From Aspidiotus rigidus (taxonomy: Eukaryota > Arthropoda > Insecta > Hemiptera > Diaspididae), in contig JAVHKY010000003.1 of NCBI GenBank assembly GCA_035079385.1, positions 18,449,001-18,513,000 of the forward strand: a DNA stretch of 64,000 bases, in the 5' to 3' direction. The first letter of the stretch is position 1. The number at the start of each line of letters is the position of its first letter. The notes under the pieces were generated by a model that was given only the letters and a program-made list of their open reading frames with translations, did no database searches and was not told the DNA's origin. Shown in pieces: positions 58,430-64,000 of this stretch. Position numbers and translations under genes: made by a program.

Positions 58430-58975
58430 TTCAATCCCCTGGTCATCCTCCTTCAGGAGCATAAGACGAGAAGTCATTCTTACACGTCTTAGAATTGGTC
58501 ATACAAAAATTACCCACACTCACCTAATCAACAGCAACATCCTAACCCCTCCCTCTTGCCCCCACTGTCACCAAGACAATTTAACAGTCGAACATTTTTT
58601 TACTTGCCCCCACCTTTTAGCTCTCCGCGATTCCACCAAAACACCCTCCTCCTTCACTCGAGCACTCAAAACAACTCCGACACCATATCCTGTACTCTAC
58701 AATACCTCAAATTAACTGACTTTTATTCTCACATATAACATTACTCAAATAACTACTACACTTTAAAAACATTTACACAAACTTTTCTTTACTCCTCACA
58801 CATATTCCACTTTACCCTTACTTGACTCTTTCTCATATTTCTTTACTCGTATCCAAAACTGTTTTTTCCTAACTTACTATATAATTATTCTGACTATATT
58901 ATATAAGCATACTGTATACGTCGAGCTAATAACCTATTAGTTTTTTTAAAGCTCGTTAAAATGAATAAAAAAAAA
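58430..58975 (+). pseudogene. I-like LINE 3' end
   Basis: The frame gives IRREVILTRLRIGHTKITHT and then CPHCHQDNLTVEHFFTCPHL, the conserved region after RNase H in I-like LINEs (LRxGHT block and CX2CX8HX3C knuckle). The sequence ends in an AATAAAAAAAAA tail at about 58963-58975. Only the last part of the element is present. Confidence 0.75.
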
Positions 58976-58984
58976 AATTATTAT

Positions 58985-59801
58985 ATCTTTTTTATCAGTA
59001 AGATCACCTGAAACAACAACAGCACTTTCTCGAACTTATGGTAAATTTGTCCTACCTTTATGGACATTGGCTACAGGATTGTCTCGAATAATTACTTTGG
59101 TATTATTTGCAGAAGACATTCCTTCAAATGTTTCGTAGGCAGATTTAAACGATTGCACGTAAAAATTTATGTTATGCATCATACTTTGCAATTCTTTTAT
59201 CAAATCCAAATTTATAACTCTTGAATCGGTATTTTCTCTCTGCAAAGAGGCTTGCAATACAATTGCAGGAATCTTGCTTCTGCTCTTGGAGGAGGTAGAT
59301 AATTTCCTATAATATAATGATACAATTGTCCAAAAATTTTGAAAGTTGTAAATATGTTTGGAACTTCATTACGCCCTAAAGAAGTCATTGAAAGCGCATT
59401 GTTGTATTCATGCAATTAAGAAAATGAGAAGATCTATTATCCCTTGATAGTTTTTGAAGAAAATCCGGCATTGAGGGTAAATCAGGTAACTTAATCTTAC
59501 CACTCCCGTAACAGAAATTTCGATTTTCAGTTTTGAATAATTTTCCATCACAAAATGTGCACGTAATTGCCAGAGTCCCAATTGAACTTATACTGGTATA
59601 TTCTTTCTCAATAATGTACCTAATGAATGGACTATCATCGTTCTGACAGTCATTTTCCACATTATTTTCTGATGTCAAAATTTCGGAATTGACACGTTCC
59701 CTTTGTTCGTCAACCGCCCTAGATTTGCTTTCTTGCTTTTCGGCATTCCAATCAGATTGCAATAAAGTGAGACATCCGTTACTTCGATATTGAATTTTCA
59801 A
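58985..59801 (-). pseudogene. Helitron Rep/helicase N-terminal domain remnant
   Basis: Three overlapping minus-strand frames in order read CTFCDGKLFKTENRNFCYGS, KIKLPDLPSMPDFLQKL, then YNNALSMTSLGRNEV, FKIFGQLYHYIIGNYLPP and FLQLYC, then INFYVQSFKSAYE and GRTNLP with AVVVSGD. This is the Helitron N-terminal domain that precedes the Rep nuclease in eukaryotic rolling-circle transposons. Frameshifts near 59400 and 59250 break it, and no Rep HUH motif or helicase is present in the window. It is a dead fragment. Confidence 0.75.
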
Positions 59802-60235
59802 AATTAATGTGAATTGTTTTTCTTTTCTTAGTCCTCACGTTTTTGAAATAACGAAAGACAACCACCACTTCTTCAGATGACTGCCAAGCAAAATCTTTTT
59901 CGTAACCCTACACTATTCGATTACTCATAGTACGGGTATTCAAAACTTCTCTGGGTAAAAAGAACTATTTTCCAAAAATGATTGCCTAGCACGTATTAAT
60001 TTTCGATGAACGTCAACAAAAATGATTGCTTAGCATTTTCAATTAGTAAATTAATGAATGATACAGATTTTTCATCTCTTGAATCATTCATGACCCTCCC
60101 CCTACCCCCTCCCCCCAAGCGAATTCCAAGTTTGTATATGAAATAGGAATAAAGTTAAATGGATTTGCGATTTTGCAACTTCTCTTTGTATAATAGATTT
60201 TACAGCTCGCGAATCGATATTTTTCTCAATACCCT
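59802..60235. other. Unassigned stretch
   Basis: No motif-bearing ORF. A repeated word AAAATGATTGC(C/T)TAGCA occurs near 59976 and 60019. Confidence 0.4.
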
Positions 60236-60420
60236 CGAAAGTCAAAATCTTAACAGGGAACCTGTTCCATGGGAGGTTTTTTGAGAAATTTGCCGGGCGC
60301 CGTGGGCCGAACGCCGGACCCCGCGGGCCGTACACCGTGCGCCGTCCGACAAAAACTTGGAAAATTTTGACTCTTATCACATATAGCTCGAGAGTCAACA
60401 TTTTTCCAAGTCCTTTATGC
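60236..60420. repeat. 45-bp satellite and module B, isolated copy
   Basis: TTAACAGGGAACCTGTTCCA, then GAGAAATTTGCCGGGCGCCG, then CGCCGTCCGACAAAAACTTG and satellite half-units lie in the order seen at 38.8 and 52.9 kb. Confidence 0.8.
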
Positions 60421-60572
60421 AATTCTGAACTGTGATTCAGCATTGCATAAAGAATATGTGCGGTTCAGAATTTCATACTGAACATCTGGTCCAGCATAGC
60501 AACAAATCAAATATGTGCTTCAGCTTTGCTTATCAAATGTCGAGAGACAGAGAGCGAAATAGAGGAGAGGAG

Positions 60573-60676
60573 TATTCACAATTGAAGCACTGCGCGGAAA
60601 AAGGGCCTCTGTTAAATGAGAAATACATTAGACGGAGGCCCTCTTTCCAAGCAGCGCTTCAATTATTTGTGAAAGT
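60573..60676. repeat. Imperfect hairpin, arms about 40 bp
   Basis: TTCACAATTGAAGCACTGCG (60575) with GGAAAAAGGGCCTC pairs with GAGGCCCTCTTTCC and AGCAGCGCTTCAATTATTTG (ending near 60672). The loop is about 20 bp. It could be a tiny MITE or a small-RNA hairpin, and nothing favours either. Confidence 0.6.
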
Positions 60677-60714
60677 GTTTGAATTCTTCTAAGAAAAATA
60701 TCTTTCATTTGTCA

Positions 60715-63705
60715 AACCATACATTTAGTTAACAAAGCTGAACCATATATTTGGCGAACCACATATTCTGCAAGCAATGCCAAACCATATATTTTATAAG
60801 CAATGCTGAACCACAAATTCCATAAGCAATGCTGAACCACATATTCTGTAAGCAGTGCTATACCACATATACTGTAAGCAATGCTGAACCACATATTTTG
60901 TAAGTAATGCTGAACCACATATTCCATTAGTAATGCTGAACCACATATTCCATAAGTAATGCTGAACCACATATTCTGTAAGCAGTGCTATACCACATAT
61001 ACTGTAAGCAATGCTGAACCACATATTTTGTAAGTAATGCTGAACCACATATTCCATAAGTAATGCTGAACCACATATTCCATAAGTAATGCTGAACCAC
61101 ATATTCTGTAAGCAGTGCTATACCTCATATACTGTAAGCAATGCTGAACCACATATTTTGTAAGTAATGCTGAACCACATATTCCATAAGTAATGCTGAA
61201 CCACATATTCTGTAAGCAGTGCTATACCACATATTATACGTACTGTAAGCAATGCTGAACCACATATTTTGTAAGTAATGCTGAACCACATATTCCATAA
61301 GCAATGCTGAACCATATATTCTGTAAAGCAGTGCCATACCACATATACTGTAAGCAATGCTGTATCACATATTCCATAAGCAATGCTGAACCACAAATTC
61401 CATAAGCAATGCTGAACCGCATATTCTGTAAGCAGTGCTATACCACATATACCATAAGCAATGCTGCACCACATATTTTGTAAGTAATGCTGAACCACAT
61501 ATTCCATAAGTAATGCTGAACCACATATTCCATAAGCAATGCTGAACCACATATTTTGTAAGTAATGCTGAACCACATATTCCATAAGCAATGCTGAACC
61601 ATATATTCTGTAAAGCAGTGCCATACCACATATACTGTAAGCAATGCCGTATCACATATTCCATAAGCAATGTTGAACCACAAATTCCATAAGCAATGCT
61701 GAACCGCATATTCTGTAAGCAGTGCTATACCACATATACTGTAAGCAATGCTGCACCACATATTTTGTAAGTAATGCTGAACCACATATTCCATAAGTAA
61801 TGCTGAACCACATATTCCATAAGTAATGCTGAACCACATATTCTGTAAGCAGTGCTTTACCTCATATACTGTAAGCAATGCTGAACCACATATTTTGTAA
61901 GTAATGCTGAACCACATATTCCATAAGTAATGCTGAACCACATATTCTGTAAGCAGTGCTATACCACATATACTGTAAGCAATGCTGAACCACATATTTT
62001 GTAAGTAATGCTGAACCACATATTCCATAAGTAATGCTGAACCACATATTCTGTAAGCAGTGCTATACCTCATATACTGTAAGCAATGCTGAACCACATA
62101 TTCCATAAGCAATGCTGAACCATATATTCTGTAAAGCAGTGCCATACCACATATACTGTAAGCAATGCTGTATCACATATTCCATAAGCAATGCTGAACC
62201 ACAAATTCCATAAGCAATGCTGAACCGCATATTCTGTAAGCAGTGCTATACCTCATATACTGTAAGCAATGCTGAACCACATATTTTGTAAGTAATGCTG
62301 AACCACATATTCCATAAGTAATGCTGAACCACATATTCCATAAGTAATGCTGAACCACATATTCTGTAAGCAGTGCTATACCTCATATACTGTAAGCAAT
62401 GCTGAACCACATATTTTGTAAGTAATGCTGAACCACATATTCCATAAGTAATGCTGAACCACATATTCTGTAAGCAGTGCTATACCACATATTATACGTA
62501 CTATAAGCAATGCTGAACCACATATTTTGTAAGTAATGCTGAACCACATATTCCATAAGCAATGCTGAACCATATATTCTGTAAAGCAGTGCCATACCAC
62601 ATATACTGTAAGCAATGCTGTATCACATATTCCATAAGCAATGCTGAACCACAAATTCCATAAGCAATGCTGAACCGCATATTCTGTAAGCAGTGCTATA
62701 CCACATATACCATAAGCAATGCTGCACCACATATTTTGTAAGTAATGCTGAACCACATATTCCATAAGTAATGCTGAACCACATATTCCATAAGCAATGC
62801 TGAACCACATATTTTGTAAGTAATGCTGAACCACATATTCTGTAAGCAGTGCTATACCACATATTATACGTACTGTAAGCAATGCTGAACCACATATTTT
62901 GTAAGTAATGCTGAACCACATATTCCATAAGCAATGCTGAACCATATATTCTGTAAAGCAGTGCCATACCACATATACTGTAAGCAATGCTGTATCACAT
63001 ATTCCATAAGCAATGTTGAACCACAAATTCCATAAGCAATGCTGAACCGCATATTCTGTAAGCAGTGCTATACCACATATACTGTAAGCAATGCTGCACC
63101 ACATATTTTGTAAGTAATGCTGAACCACATATTCCATAAGTAATGCTGAACCACATATTCCATAAGTAATGCTGAACCACATATTCCATAAGTAATGCTG
63201 AACCACATATTCTTTAAGCAGTGCTATACCTCATATACTGTAAGCAATGCTGAACCACATATTTTGTAAGTAATGCTGAACCACATATTCCATAAGTAAT
63301 GCTGAACCACATATTCTGTAAGCAGTGCTATACCTCATATACTGTAAGCAATGCTGAACCACATATTTTGTAAGTAATGCTGAACCACATATTCCATAAG
63401 TAATGCTGAACCACATTTCTGTAAGCCATGCTGAACCAAATATTCTACATGCAATGCTCAACCACATATTCTGTAAGCATATTCCTGAACCAGATATTGT
63501 GTAAGCAATGCTGTACCACATATTCCATAAGCAATGCTGAACCATATATTCTGTAAGCAATGCTGAACCAAATATTCTACAAGCAATGCTCAACCACATA
63601 TTCTGTAAGCATATTCCTGAACCAGATATTGTGTAAGCAATGCTGTACCACATATTCCATAAGCAATGCTGAACCATATATTCTGTAAGCAATGCTGACC
63701 CATGT
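60715..63705 (-). repeat. 26-bp minisatellite, about 115 units
   Basis: Unit on the plus strand: GTAATGCTGAACCACATATT followed by CCATAA, with variant tails (TTTTGTAA, CTGTAAGCAGTGCTATACC). Variants occur in ordered blocks. A marker insertion ATTATACGTACT falls at 61233, 62491 and 62863, and whole stretches recur 1258 bp apart. Three units make 78 bp, which is divisible by 3, so stop-free frames of up to 276 codons (WFSITYGICGSALL type) arise without being genes. Confidence 0.95.
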
Positions 63706-63890
63706 ATTTGGTTCAGTGTGGCTTACAGAATATGTGGTTCAGCATTGCTCATAGAATATGTGGCTTACCAAATATATGGTTCAGCATTGCTTACAGAATA
63801 TGTGGTTTGCCAAATATATGGTTCAACTTTGGTAACTGGATAAACGGTTTGCCGAATATGTGGTTCAGTGAATATGTGGTTAAGCATTGA
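63706..63890 (+). repeat. Inverted units of the 26-bp minisatellite
   Basis: From about 63706 the units continue as reverse complements (GCTTACAGAATATGTGGTTC, AGCATTGC), so the array switches orientation at its right end. A few similar inverted units precede the array at 60432-60530. Confidence 0.9.
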
Positions 63891-64000
63891 AACTTTTCTT
63901 TTCCAGCAAATTTTATCAATCTTCCAACAAATAGTGATTGTTCAAGGGTGTGTTTGTGATGCAAGGAGAGACAGAGTGGTCGAGCTGGACGTTTGTGAGA
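63891..64000. other. Window end, unassigned
   Basis: Non-repetitive sequence after the array. Nothing identifiable. Confidence 0.5.

Noticed and set aside
62376..63206. 276-codon open frame on the minus strand
   Set aside because: It is the 26-bp minisatellite read through; three units are 78 bp, so frames stay open and the protein is a repeat of one word.

Overview
This is a window of eukaryotic nuclear DNA, AT-rich, with spliced genes, GT-AG introns, microsatellites and dense retroelement debris. The gene families and the mix of R1, Jockey, CR1-like, I-like, Penelope-like and Helitron remnants suit an arthropod. I think an insect, probably hemipteran, is likely. That assignment is inference, not proof.

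The unique-gene part lies in about 1-16 kb. Three genes run left to right: the last part of ALG6 (lipid-linked oligosaccharide glucosyltransferase, cut by the window start), two terminal exons of a BolA2-like protein (iron-sulphur trafficking), and a complete four-exon mevalonate kinase (isoprenoid and dolichol precursor supply). Convergent to them on the minus strand is a ten-exon SLC36/PAT-type amino-acid transporter (7335-16104). It has a 4.2-kb intron holding a MITE-like inverted-repeat element and a candidate antisense exon in its first intron. ALG6 and mevalonate kinase both touch dolichol metabolism, but nothing shows joint control.

From about 18 kb to the right edge the sequence is almost entirely mobile and satellite DNA. 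In order it holds: an inverted-repeat element and a decayed Penelope-like element (PLE, 18-20 kb); an R1-clade LINE tail split by a palindromic insertion with a 14-bp target duplication and hammerhead-like motifs (21 kb); a short Helitron-like element in A-rich DNA (22-23 kb); a 5'-inverted (twin-primed) Jockey LINE with target duplications (25.6-27.1 kb); two more R1 copies (27.2 and 35-37 kb); a CR1-like reverse transcriptase ORF (31-33 kb); a second PLE end (37 kb); and a third PLE split by a 1140-bp solo LTR with a 4-bp target duplication (42.3-44.8 kb). Further right are a roughly 680-bp palindrome (45 kb), an inverted-repeat transposon inside satellite DNA with a hAT-like MITE nested in it (49.7-51 kb), I-like LINE fragments (49 and 58.4 kb), a Helitron Rep N-terminal remnant (59 kb) and a 26-bp minisatellite of about 3 kb (60.7-63.9 kb).

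A 45-bp satellite unit recurs in separate clusters at about 29.8, 38, 45, 49.6, 51-53.8 and 60.3 kb. It is often joined to the same GC-rich module. The stretches between these features show no gene I can support.
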